18,065 nt of DNA. Source: Candidatus Methanophagales archaeon. GTDB lineage: Archaea; Halobacteriota; Syntropharchaeia; Alkanophagales; Methanospirareceae. How positions within the stretch are numbered: position 1 is the first letter of the stretch; every line of letters starts with the position of its first letter. A program made the position numbers and the translations under genes. The stretch lies in assembly GCA_003601795.1 (NCBI GenBank), contig PIXU01000264.1:1-18065 (forward strand), read 5' to 3'. Shown piece by piece: positions 1-6,742 of the stretch. Under the pieces are notes generated by a model that made no database searches, was not told the origin of the DNA, and saw only the letters and a program-made list of their open reading frames with translations.

Positions 1-1
1 A

Positions 2-112
2 GGTATTAAAAAGATAGTACCTTTATATCATCCAGCCGTTGCTACTTACAATCCGGGGATGAAAGAAGTATTGGTTGATGATTTTAAGGTACTGGCGAAA
101 TGTTGTTTATAG
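2..112 (+). CDS. Family 4 uracil-DNA glycosylase, C-terminal end (partial)
   Basis: Only the last 36 codons are in the window, open from the left edge to a TAG stop. They read LYHPAVATYNPGMKEVLVDD and then a short helical tail. The HPA motif followed by a Leu/Pro-rich stretch and an acidic C-terminal helix matches the end of family 4 uracil-DNA glycosylases, the Fe-S enzymes that remove uracil from DNA in many archaea; in that family the HPA/HPS loop inserts into the DNA minor groove. The Fe-S cysteines and catalytic motif lie outside the window. The call rests on this short motif alone. Another HPA-containing hydrolase is possible but less likely. Confidence 0.7.
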   Translation, partial: GIKKIVPLYHPAVATYNPGMKEVLVDDFKVLAKCCL

Positions 113-141
113 TGTGCTTTTTTAGGGAGGTGATTACAGAT

Positions 142-546
142 TTGCAAAAAGCCGTAGAAATAGGGATTGGTGGAATTTCTCTTTATCCTTTGATATTCGG
201 TCCATAAACAGCGATATCCAGACAATTCGAGCCGCCTCCAATCGAAATAGCAATGGATATTTTTGAAATGCAAAGTGCTTTCTGGAAGATAACGGGTACA
301 ATCACGTAAATATCAATCATTTCTCAAACGGGCGGGATAAATTCCGCTATTCCTCTTATTTTAACAGTTTAGGAAACATTCTCGGTTTAGGTGCAGGAGC
401 CAACGAGCTTTATGACGATTGCTTTGTGAAGCACAAATCTAATCATTCCTGTGCTCTGGTGCGTATCACAACCTCAATATGGGAGGATTGATGTCTGGGC
501 AAATACGATTGGTGCTGAAATGGCGATGGAAAGGGAGGATTCATGA
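142..546 (+). pseudogene. Decayed small membrane-protein gene with five in-frame stops
   Basis: A near-perfect ribosome binding site, GGAGGTGA at 126-133, precedes a TTG start at 142. One frame then runs to a TGA at 544-546 and is interrupted by TAA at 205, TAA at 307, TAG at 370, TAG at 388 and TGA at 427. Between the stops the frame keeps protein-like composition. There are hydrophobic stretches (AVEIGIGGISLYPLIFG, NSAIPLILTV, STNLIIPVLWCV), a proline-rich EPPPIEIAMDIFEMQ segment and an acidic tail (TIGAEMAMERED). Read through, it would be a protein of about 134 residues with three or four membrane helices. I do not recognise the family. It starts 29 nt after the glycosylase stop and its own stop overlaps the next start as ATGA, so it was probably in one operon with both neighbours. 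Confidence 0.6.
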
Positions 547-632
547 GTCTTGAAGAAAACACCGCTAAAATCCCAAAAAGGATTATTGAGGAATAATCGC
601 CTTATACGAACTGGAATTAGCTTATATAAACC
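543..632 (+). pseudogene. Truncated and frameshifted gene start (relic)
   Basis: An ATG at 543 overlaps the upstream stop (ATGA) and has GGGAGG at 533-538 as ribosome binding site. It opens MSLEENTAKIPKRIIEE and then hits TAA at 594. From about 590 another frame continues plausibly as GIIALYELELAYI, so an indel near 590 split the gene. The sequence then runs into the convergent end of the aminotransferase gene at 633. What remains looks like an amphipathic N-terminal helix of an unknown protein whose body is lost. The evidence is the good start signal and the complementary continuation in the second frame; there is no family assignment. Confidence 0.4.
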
Positions 633-1796
633 TTATATACGGAGTCTTTCCAAAAACTTTTCCATCCTCTCCAGAGCTTCCCGTATCTGATACTGTGACA
701 CCGCATAAGCACACCTTATGAATCCTTCTCCACAAGCACCAAATACGCTTCCGGGTATTACCACCACGCGCTCCTCCAAAAGGAGTCTTTTTGCAAACTC
801 TTCCGAAGTGAGACCTGTATTTTCAATAGATGGAAAAGTATAAAACGCACCTTTTGGCTCAAAGCAGCTCAGCCCTATTTCCCTCAGTCCTTCCACCATT
901 AATCTCCTTCTACGGTTGTATTCACTTACCATTCGCTCCATTTCGTCATTGGTTCTCAAAGCTTCCATCGCCGCCATCTGCGCAGTAATCGGAGCACAAA
1001 GCATTATATACTGATGAATCTTCATCATCGCTTCTATTATCTCTTTATTCCCGGCAGCATATCCTAATCGCCACCCTGTCATTGCATACGCCTTGGAGAA
1101 ACCATTCAGCAGGATTGTCCTCTCTTTCATCCCGTTGAGCGAGGAAAAGCATGTATGCTTACCTTCGTAAGTCAGCTTACCGTAGACTTCATCCGAGATA
1201 ACGAGCAAATCATGCTCATTCACCACATCTGCTATCTCTTCCAGGTCCTTTCTGCTCAGTGTTGCTCCCGTAGGGTTGTTAGGATAGCTCAAAATAACAG
1301 CTTTTGTATGCTCCGTTATTTTTTCCTTCAGTTTTTCTGCCCTCAGTTTGAATTCATCCTCAATTTCTGTATCTACACATACCGGAGTCCCGGCAGCAAA
1401 TACCGTGCAGGGCTTGTAACTCACATAAGAAGGTTCGTGAAGAACGATTTCATCGCCGGGGTTGACGATGGCACGGAGTGCCAGGTCAAAAGCTTCACTC
1501 ACCCCTGTTGTTATGAGTATTTCACCTTCAGGCTCATAATACACACCACTTTCTTTATAAACCCTATCAGAAAGAGCCTCTCTTAACTCTAAAAGCCCCC
1601 AATTGCTCGTATAAGATGTATAGCCTTTTTCCAATGAGAATATACATGCTTCTCTTATACTCCAAGGCGTTACGAAATCAGGCTCTCCAACACCGAGGGA
1701 GATCGCCCCTTCCATCTGCTGTGCGACATCGAAGAACTTCCTTATTCCAGAACCCTCCAGTCCTTTCACCCTATCTGCTATTATCTCAGACTTCAT
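633..1796 (-). CDS. Class I/II pyridoxal-phosphate aminotransferase (AspC-like)
   Basis: A protein of 387 residues from the ATG at 1796. An upstream GTG at 1823 would add nine mostly basic residues (LPRKKKKS) and is less likely. The fold-type I PLP signature is complete: the NNP substrate/PLP loop (YPNNPTG, residues 171-177), the PLP-pyridine aspartate in ISDEVYG (Asp202), the Schiff-base lysine in NGFSKAYAMTGWR (Lys235), and a C-terminal FIRCAYAVS segment with the carboxylate-binding arginine. The GVGEPDF N-terminal motif matches the archaeal aspartate/aromatic aminotransferase group, which moves the amino group of aspartate or similar donors to 2-oxoglutarate. Donor specificity cannot be read from sequence. 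It lies 63 nt downstream of the Lrp-type regulator on the same strand, so cotranscription and control by that regulator are plausible. Confidence 0.93.
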   Translation of the reverse strand: MKSEIIADRVKGLEGSGIRKFFDVAQQMEGAISLGVGEPDFVTPWSIREACIFSLEKGYTSYTSNWGLLELREALSDRVYKESGVYYEPEGEILITTGVSEAFDLALRAIVNPGDEIVLHEPSYVSYKPCTVFAAGTPVCVDTEIEDEFKLRAEKLKEKITEHTKAVILSYPNNPTGATLSRKDLEEIADVVNEHDLLVISDEVYGKLTYEGKHTCFSSLNGMKERTILLNGFSKAYAMTGWRLGYAAGNKEIIEAMMKIHQYIMLCAPITAQMAAMEALRTNDEMERMVSEYNRRRRLMVEGLREIGLSCFEPKGAFYTFPSIENTGLTSEEFAKRLLLEERVVVIPGSVFGACGEGFIRCAYAVSQYQIREALERMEKFLERLRI

Positions 1797-1859
1797 ACTT
1801 TTTTTCTTTTTCCTTGGTAGCACAGGTTTTTTTGTGAAAAAAGTTTTGACTTGGGATGT

Positions 1860-2363
1860 TTAGAGTGTCACTGCTAATCGTTTTCCCTTCTCCTCCTCTT
1901 CGTATATCTTTCCATTCTCTTTATAAGACTTCAATAAAAAATGCGTCACTGTATTACGAACCTGTTCCAGAGAGGATATCTTCTCTGCAACGAAATAAGC
2001 AACTTCGCGCATTGTATTCCCCTCCACCAATACCGAGAGGTCATACTCGCCAGAAACCAACCGCACGGATTTTACTTCCGGAAATCGTGAAATCCTTTCC
2101 GCAACGTTATCATAGCCCGCGTTCCTTTCAGAACTGACTTTTACGTCTATTAATGCTTGTACGGTCTCTATTCCTGCTTTATCTGGATTTATCACCGCTT
2201 TGTATCCCTTTATCACACCTCTGTCCTCCAATTCCGAAATGCTTTGCTTCACTTCCTCTTTCTCCATCCCGACCATCTTCGCTATCTCTTCGTCGCTTAT
2301 CCTCGCATTGTCCTCCAATATCTTCAGTATTTCCTCTTCTTTACCTCTATCCTTCTCTTTCAT
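1860..2363 (-). CDS. Lrp/AsnC-family transcriptional regulator
   Basis: A protein of 167 residues. Residues 8-52 form the N-terminal winged helix-turn-helix (EEEILKILEDNARISDEEIA, then a recognition helix around EKEEVKQSISELEDRGVI). The linker GYKAVINPDKAGI leads to the RAM ligand-binding and oligomerisation domain (about residues 65-145), with the typical VKSVRLVSGEYDLSVLVEG core that forms the effector pocket at dimer interfaces. The charged tail EEEEKGKRLAVTL is longer than usual. Feast/famine regulators of this type control amino-acid metabolism in archaea, and the gene directly precedes an aminotransferase, a common pairing. The start is the ATG at 2363 with AGGGG just upstream. TATA-like stretches lie at about 2390-2400 and 2417-2424. 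Confidence 0.93.
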   Translation of the reverse strand: MKEKDRGKEEEILKILEDNARISDEEIAKMVGMEKEEVKQSISELEDRGVIKGYKAVINPDKAGIETVQALIDVKVSSERNAGYDNVAERISRFPEVKSVRLVSGEYDLSVLVEGNTMREVAYFVAEKISSLEQVRNTVTHFLLKSYKENGKIYEEEEKGKRLAVTL

Positions 2364-2471
2364 ACCCCTATTCTCTTTACACTCTTCTTAAGTTATAAGT
2401 ATGATTCGATTTCAAGATAAAAAGCTTGCTGAAAGAGATGTCATCGATTATTTTTTCATATGCGGGCGGGG

Positions 2472-3227
2472 CTATAAAATAAAAATAACCCAGATAAGCA
2501 GGGTAGCGCATCTTGCAAGCTCGTTAGAAGCACCCATCACATCCCCACTGATTGCACCAAATTTGTTCTTCGCAATGTAAGAAACGACCCCGGCGACTCC
2601 GATGCCTGTGAATACCATAAAGAAACGAAAAGAAAAATTAGTAAAAATTAAAGCAATAAGGATAGAGGAAACAAGAGCAATTATGTATTTGGATTTTGAG
2701 CACGAATTTATAAACAAAGCGCCTATTCCTACATTAGCATCAGACCCTTTACCGAGTAAAATACAAGTATTCATGCTTATCTTTGCAGAAACCTCTGCGA
2801 TTACGAAAACGGAAGTAAAATGGTAAAATGAGAATAAATCAAAGGTGGCACACACTGTTTCAATGGCGAAAAAAGTCGATAGGAGAAGAAAGATAACAGA
2901 GAACAACCCCGCTATTCCTATTTTCTCATCCTTCATCGCCCTCCTCTTTTCTCTTCTGCCTCCGCTTGCCATTATTCCATCGAAGAAATCTGCTAAACCA
3001 TCCAGATGGATTAAACCCGTAACAAGGTAAATAGCAAGTATGACCATCAAAGCAGCAATTTCAGGTGCCGGAGCTAAGAATCCAAAAGAGACACAAGCTA
3101 CCGCGGCAAGAAGCAAGCCGATCAATAACGCGACAAAGGGGAAGAGGTAACTGCTAACTGCTATTTCTTCTATTCTTACTTCTTTTCTTACGGGTATTTG
3201 AGTTAAGAAACTGATTATGTCAAGCAC
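2472..3227 (-). CDS. cobS: Adenosylcobinamide-GDP ribazoletransferase (cobalamin synthase)
   Basis: A polytopic membrane protein of 251 residues, normal for CobS. It joins adenosylcobinamide-GDP to alpha-ribazole (or its phosphate), the step that closes the lower loop of cobalamin at the cytoplasmic membrane. The diagnostic acidic motif is present: HLDGLADFFDG at residues 74-84, followed by MKDEKIGIAG at 98-107. These are the Mg-binding and substrate-binding parts of the family. Hydrophobic helices occupy roughly residues 27-70, 105-130 and several later stretches up to the C-terminus. The start is a GTG at 3227 with no Shine-Dalgarno sequence. A TATATA box lies about 28 nt upstream, which suggests a leaderless transcript. 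No other cobalamin gene is in the window. Confidence 0.95.
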   Translation of the reverse strand: MLDIISFLTQIPVRKEVRIEEIAVSSYLFPFVALLIGLLLAAVACVSFGFLAPAPEIAALMVILAIYLVTGLIHLDGLADFFDGIMASGGRREKRRAMKDEKIGIAGLFSVIFLLLSTFFAIETVCATFDLFSFYHFTSVFVIAEVSAKISMNTCILLGKGSDANVGIGALFINSCSKSKYIIALVSSILIALIFTNFSFRFFMVFTGIGVAGVVSYIAKNKFGAISGDVMGASNELARCATLLIWVIFIL

Positions 3228-3250
3228 TGTTTAATTTATATTTTGAGTTA

Positions 3251-3263
3251 AAGCTATATAATG
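3251..3263. promoter_or_regulatory. Shared TATA box for divergent cobS and slipin genes
   Basis: The self-complementary core CTATATAATGG (TATATA at 3255-3260) sits between two divergent starts, cobS GTG at 3227 and slipin ATG at 3301. It is about 28 nt from the cobS start, right for a leaderless transcript, and about 25 nt upstream of the slipin ribosome binding site AGGAGG at 3285-3290. No second strong TATA candidate is visible for cobS. The assignment is by spacing only. Confidence 0.45.
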
Positions 3264-3300
3264 GATACAAGCATATAGAATCATAGGAGGAAAAATAAAA

Positions 3301-4092
3301 ATGACTTTTGGCTGGATAATAGGGGTAGTATTTGTAGCATTGGTTATATTAGCGTCGTCAATAAAGGTAGTGAAAGAATACGAGCGAGGCGTAATCTTCA
3401 GACTTGGACGTTTGGTAGGCGCAAGAGGACCCGGGCTGTTCTTTATCATACCCATCTTCGAGACAATGGTAAAGATAGACTTAAGAGTGGCTGTCTTCGA
3501 CGTCCCACCGCAAGAGGTCATAACTCGCGATAACGTCACCACACGAGTGAATGCGGTCGTCTATTACCGCGTGCTTGACCCAGAAAAGGCTGTGACCGCG
3601 GTAGAAAGATACGATTATGCCACCTCTCAGATTGCGCTGACCACAATAAGAGGCGTGATAGGTCAGGCGGAACTGGATGAATTGCTTTCTGAACGCGACA
3701 AGCTAAACAAACGGTTACAGCACATAATTGACGAAGCGACAGATCCCTGGGGGATAAAAGTGTCTGCGGTGGAGATAAAAGATGTAGAGCTGCCAAAAGA
3801 GATGCAACGTGCGATGGCAGCACAGGCAGAGGCGGAAAGGAATAAAAGAGCTCGAATTATCACTGCGGATGGCGAGTTCCAGGCGTCGAAGAGAATCGCA
3901 GAAGCTGCGAGCGTGCTTCAAAAAGAGAAAGGCGGTATGTTCATTCGTACATTGCAAACAATAAAAGAGGCAACAGAGGAAAAAGCTACAACTGTCGTCA
4001 TTCCATTCCCCATAGAAATGCTCGCTGCTTTGGGATACCGGATCGAGACAAGCTCCAAATCCGAAGAAGAAACAGCGAAACAAACTGAATAA
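3301..4092 (+). CDS. Slipin (stomatin/prohibitin-like SPFH membrane protein)
   Basis: A protein of 263 residues. Residues 3-22 (FGWIIGVVFVALVILASSIK) form one N-terminal membrane helix. The SPFH/band-7 domain follows, with the family-typical VKEYERGVIFRLGRL, GPGLFFIIPIFE, RVAVFDVPPQEVITRDNV and VNAVVYYRV segments. A charged helical region rich in alanine (AMAAQAEAERNKRARIITADGE, then ASKRIAEAA) corresponds to the oligomerising coiled coil. The C-terminus is acidic. Slipins build large ring or cage assemblies that organise membrane microdomains. In many archaea the gene lies beside nfeD, which encodes a partner or protease; no nfeD is adjacent here. The start is fixed by AGGAGG at 3285-3290. 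Confidence 0.95.
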   Translation: MTFGWIIGVVFVALVILASSIKVVKEYERGVIFRLGRLVGARGPGLFFIIPIFETMVKIDLRVAVFDVPPQEVITRDNVTTRVNAVVYYRVLDPEKAVTAVERYDYATSQIALTTIRGVIGQAELDELLSERDKLNKRLQHIIDEATDPWGIKVSAVEIKDVELPKEMQRAMAAQAEAERNKRARIITADGEFQASKRIAEAASVLQKEKGGMFIRTLQTIKEATEEKATTVVIPFPIEMLAALGYRIETSSKSEEETAKQTE

Positions 4093-4125
4093 AATAAATA
4101 ACAAATAACTTTTTATTCTCTTTGT

Positions 4126-4150
4126 TCAAACTTTCTTTTAGAAAGTTTGA
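4126..4150. repeat. 11-bp palindrome abutting the moeA start
   Basis: The arms TCAAACTTTCT (4126-4136) and AGAAAGTTTGA (4140-4150) are perfectly complementary around a TTT loop. The last base is the A of the moeA ATG. No Shine-Dalgarno sequence fits between the palindrome and the start. It could be a hairpin at the extreme 5' end of the mRNA, an operator in the promoter (a T-rich TATA candidate, CTTTTTAT, lies near 4108-4116), or an inserted repeat. A close relative lies at 12019-12038 inside a dead transposase. Confidence 0.7.
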
Positions 4151-5442
4151 TGGGGAAGCAGTTCTTAGAAATAACCGAGAAAGAAGAAGTAGAAAAGCTA
4201 ATCGCAGATCTCTGCGTGAAACTGGCGAAAAAAATCGCCGCTGAGAAGCAGATAGTGAAAATAGAGGAAGCACTCGGTAGAATTGCTTCTACCGATATTT
4301 TTTCCCCGCGCAATATCCCACCCTTCGATCGCTCTACGATGGACGGCTATGCCGTTGTAGCCTCCGATACATTCTATGCCGATGAAAATAATCCTTCTAC
4401 GTTGATTATAAAGGGCTATATCCAGGCAGGTGAGTCCCCATCGCAATCGGAATGCTTAGAAAAGGGCTATTGCATAGGTATAGCTACCGGTGCACCGATT
4501 CCAAAAGGAGCGAATGCGGTCGTAAAAGTGGAAAATGCGCAAGAGTACAGGGATAAGGTGAAGATATATAAGCCCGTAGCTCCTGCGGAAAACATCATGC
4601 CCGCGGGCTCAGACATAAAACAAGGAGAGAAGATATTAAGAGATGGAACCATCTTGACGCCGAAAGAGACCGGTGTTCTGGCTGCTTGTGGGATATATGA
4701 AGTTTTTGTTCGCAAAAAGCCGTCAGTGACAATTATATCCACAGGAAACGAATTAGTAGCGCCTGGAGAAGACCTTAAACCCGGTAAGATATACGACGTC
4801 AATGCACAAACACTCAGGGATTCAGTTATAGGCTGTGGCTGCGTTCCTTTATTCCTTGGAATAGTTCCGGATAGCCTGGAAGAGATATCAACGAAGCTCA
4901 AGGAATCGCTTGCCACCGGTGCTGACGTGATAATAATTACGGGGGGGACCTCTGCGGGTGTTGGTGACGTGCTGCCCACGGCAATAGAAGGGCTTGGCGA
5001 GATTATCGTGCATGGCGTTGATATAAAACCTGGAAAGCCCTTCGTGCTCGGGATGGTCCAAGAGAAGCCTATATTTGGCTTGCCCGGTAATCCAACTTCT
5101 GCATTGATCTCCTTCAACCTTTTCGTTAATCCTTTGCTGCGCGCAATATCGGGCAATCATTCGCACAATCGAGAGGAGGTAAAAAGGCGAATAAGAGCGA
5201 AGGCAGCGCTTAGGATTTTTTCCGAGCACGGGCGTAATGAATATGTGCTTGTAAAGCTTGCGAAAAAGGAACAAACACCAAAAGAAGGCTTCGTGTATCC
5301 TATCCTCTCAGGCTCTGGTGCAATTACAACTCTATCAAATGCGGATGGATATATATTCGTAGAGAAAGGGAAAGGAATAATAGAGGAAGGCGAAGAAGTA
5401 GAAGTTGAACTTTTGCATCATCTCTTCACTCCGCCTTATTAA
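4150..5442 (+). CDS. moeA: Molybdopterin molybdenumtransferase
   Basis: A protein of 430 residues. MoeA inserts molybdate (or tungstate in many anaerobic archaea) into adenylylated molybdopterin, in the cytosol. Near residues 55-70 is the hallmark NIPPFDRSTMDGYAVVASD with the MDGYA motif that contains the catalytic aspartate. At about residues 261-275 is IITGGTSAGVGDVLP, the MoCF-binding signature, and GLPGNPTSALISFNLFV follows near residues 315-330. The last 80 or so residues form the small C-terminal beta domain. I prefer the ATG at 4150 over the TTG at 4147. The gene follows the slipin by 57 nt, but the palindrome and TATA-like sequence between them suggest its own promoter. No other cofactor gene is in the window. 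Confidence 0.95.
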   Translation: MGKQFLEITEKEEVEKLIADLCVKLAKKIAAEKQIVKIEEALGRIASTDIFSPRNIPPFDRSTMDGYAVVASDTFYADENNPSTLIIKGYIQAGESPSQSECLEKGYCIGIATGAPIPKGANAVVKVENAQEYRDKVKIYKPVAPAENIMPAGSDIKQGEKILRDGTILTPKETGVLAACGIYEVFVRKKPSVTIISTGNELVAPGEDLKPGKIYDVNAQTLRDSVIGCGCVPLFLGIVPDSLEEISTKLKESLATGADVIIITGGTSAGVGDVLPTAIEGLGEIIVHGVDIKPGKPFVLGMVQEKPIFGLPGNPTSALISFNLFVNPLLRAISGNHSHNREEVKRRIRAKAALRIFSEHGRNEYVLVKLAKKEQTPKEGFVYPILSGSGAITTLSNADGYIFVEKGKGIIEEGEEVEVELLHHLFTPPY

Positions 5443-5446
5443 ATTA

Positions 5447-5460
5447 TTTATATATTAAAA
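5447..5460 (+). promoter_or_regulatory. TATA box of the tRNA-Tyr gene
   Basis: TTTATATATTAAAA lies just after the moeA stop. Its centre is 30-35 nt upstream of the tRNA, consistent with initiation a few bases before the mature 5' end. The assignment is by sequence and spacing only. Confidence 0.55.
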
Positions 5461-5486
5461 TGGATAATATCTAACAAAAATGCAAT

Positions 5487-5606
5487 CCCGCCTTAACTCA
5501 GTTTGGAAGAGTGCGCGGCTGTAGTGTGAATTTCTGACCACCTCCCAAAGGTCGCATACCGCGCGCGGACACCGCGATGTCCCCGGTTCAAATCCGGGAG
5601 GCGGGA
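5487..5606 (+). tRNA. tRNA-Tyr(GTA), intron-containing
   Basis: The acceptor stem CCCGCCT (5487-5493) pairs with AGGCGGG (5599-5605), with discriminator A at 5606 and no encoded CCA. The D stem is ACTC/GAGT (5496-5499 with 5509-5512). The anticodon stem is CGCGG (5514-5518) with CCGCG (5572-5576), and the loop is CTGTAG plus A, giving anticodon GTA at 5521-5523. The variable loop is ATGTC. The T arm is CCCGG-TTCAAAT-CCGGG (5582-5598). C1-G72 with A73 is the archaeal tyrosine identity set, which supports the anticodon. The exons (38 and 36 nt) join to a 74-nt tRNA. An earlier CCGCG at 5559-5563 could be mistaken for the 3' anticodon strand and would give a false long variable arm. The M42 peptidase gene begins within 30 nt. 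Confidence 0.92.
5525..5570 (+). other. 46-nt tRNA intron with bulge-helix-bulge splice site
   Basis: The intron lies between positions 37 and 38 of the tRNA. The central helix is CTGT (5519-5522) pairing with GCGG (5565-5568) through two G-C and two G-U pairs. The 3-nt bulges are AG plus T at the 5' site and AC plus A at the 3' site, each cut after its second base. On the intron side GTG (5526-5528) pairs with CGC (5562-5564). An internal GACC/GGTC stem can form further in. This fits the splicing motif cut by archaeal tRNA endonuclease. Confidence 0.85.
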
Positions 5607-5632
5607 CTAACTAAAACTTAGTGAAATGTGAA

Positions 5633-6670
5633 ATGAAAGAATTGCTGAAAAAATTAGCAGAAGCACATGGTGTTCCAGGCTACGAAGACGAAATAAGGGA
5701 AATTGTAGAGGCGGAGATAAAGCAGTATGTGGACGAAATAAAGACTGACAAGTTGGGGAATCTAATAGCGACGAAGCATGGTAAGAAACCTTCGGTCATG
5801 ATTGCTGCGCACCTTGATGAGATCGGACTTATGGTGAAGCATGTAGAAGATGAGGGATTCATAAGATTCTCCACCATTGGTGGCTGGTTTGACCAGACGC
5901 TGCTTAACCAAAGGGTGATTTTGCACACTGATGGCAGTATGGTGTTCGGTGTTATCGGCTCAAAACCACCGCATAAAATGAAGCGCGAAGAGCGTGAGAA
6001 GGTGGTAAAATCCGAGGATATGTTCATAGATGTGGGTGCACGAAGCAAAAAAGAGGTGGAGCAAGCAGGCATCTCTATTGGCACACCCATCACAATAGAT
6101 AGGCACTTGGTAGAGCTTAAAAACGAAAGAGTCACGTGCAAAGCCTTTGACAATCGTTCCGGGATTGCGACCATGATAGAAGCACTTAAAAGGGCAAATA
6201 CCAAATTCGAGGTTTATGCAGTAGGCACGGTGCAGGAGGAAGTAGGGTTGAAAGGAGCACGAACCTCTGCATTCGAACTCAACCCCGATGTGGCGATTGC
6301 AATAGATACCGATATAGCAGGGGGGCATCCGGGGATAGAGAAGAAAGACACGACGGTAGAAATGGAGAAGGGTCCTGTAATTACCATTTCAGATGCTGCG
6401 GGTCGTGGTATAATAACGCCACGCTCTGTGTTGAAATGGCTTGAAGAGACCGCATCTCATTATAATATAGAATACCAGCTCAGCGTATCCGAAGGCGGCA
6501 CGACCGACGCCACGGCAATAATACTTACCAGAAGTGGCATACCTACTGGCGTAATCGGTGTGCCCACGAGATACATTCATTCGCCTGTGGAGTTGTTAAG
6601 CTTAAAAGATCTCGATAAATGCGCTGAACTCATTGCAAGAGCAGTAGAACGAGTGGGTGATTATTTCTAA
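5633..6670 (+). CDS. M42-family metallo-aminopeptidase
   Basis: A protein of 345 residues from the ATG at 5633. A GTG at 5621 would add four residues, but MKELLKKLAEAHGVPGYEDE is the typical family start. M42 (TET-type) peptidases are large cytosolic dodecamers that trim peptides left by the proteasome. All dinuclear-metal and catalytic residues are present: His60 (AAHLDEIG), Asp173 (AFDNRSG), the Glu202-Glu203 pair (VQEEVGLKG), Asp225 (AIDTDIAGG) and His316 (RYIHSP). Family members include endoglucanase-annotated proteins and leucyl or glutamyl aminopeptidases; specificity cannot be read. The start lies 27 nt after the tRNA 3' end with no evident promoter or Shine-Dalgarno sequence, so it may be transcribed through the tRNA gene. 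Confidence 0.95.
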   Translation: MKELLKKLAEAHGVPGYEDEIREIVEAEIKQYVDEIKTDKLGNLIATKHGKKPSVMIAAHLDEIGLMVKHVEDEGFIRFSTIGGWFDQTLLNQRVILHTDGSMVFGVIGSKPPHKMKREEREKVVKSEDMFIDVGARSKKEVEQAGISIGTPITIDRHLVELKNERVTCKAFDNRSGIATMIEALKRANTKFEVYAVGTVQEEVGLKGARTSAFELNPDVAIAIDTDIAGGHPGIEKKDTTVEMEKGPVITISDAAGRGIITPRSVLKWLEETASHYNIEYQLSVSEGGTTDATAIILTRSGIPTGVIGVPTRYIHSPVELLSLKDLDKCAELIARAVERVGDYF

Positions 6671-6742
6671 GCTCTTATTAGATATTAGAAAGCCAAATTT
6701 CAAATCGAATCGAAGCTACAAAAAGTTATAAGATAGTCTGAT

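Noticed and set aside
46..273. Minus-strand frame of 75 codons at the left edge
   Set aside because: It lies antisense across the glycosylase end and the decayed membrane-protein gene, whose frame has start signals and protein-like composition; this one has neither.
1797..1823. GTG-initiated N-terminal extension of the aminotransferase
   Set aside because: It adds only lysine/arginine-rich residues, has no better ribosome binding site, and the family usually starts near the internal ATG.
5487..5606. Reading the tRNA as a type II tRNA (Leu/Ser) with a 33-nt intron and long variable arm
   Set aside because: That fold has no proper bulge-helix-bulge and the anticodon would be GTA, which is tyrosine; the 46-nt intron gives a normal 5-nt variable loop and C1-G72/A73.
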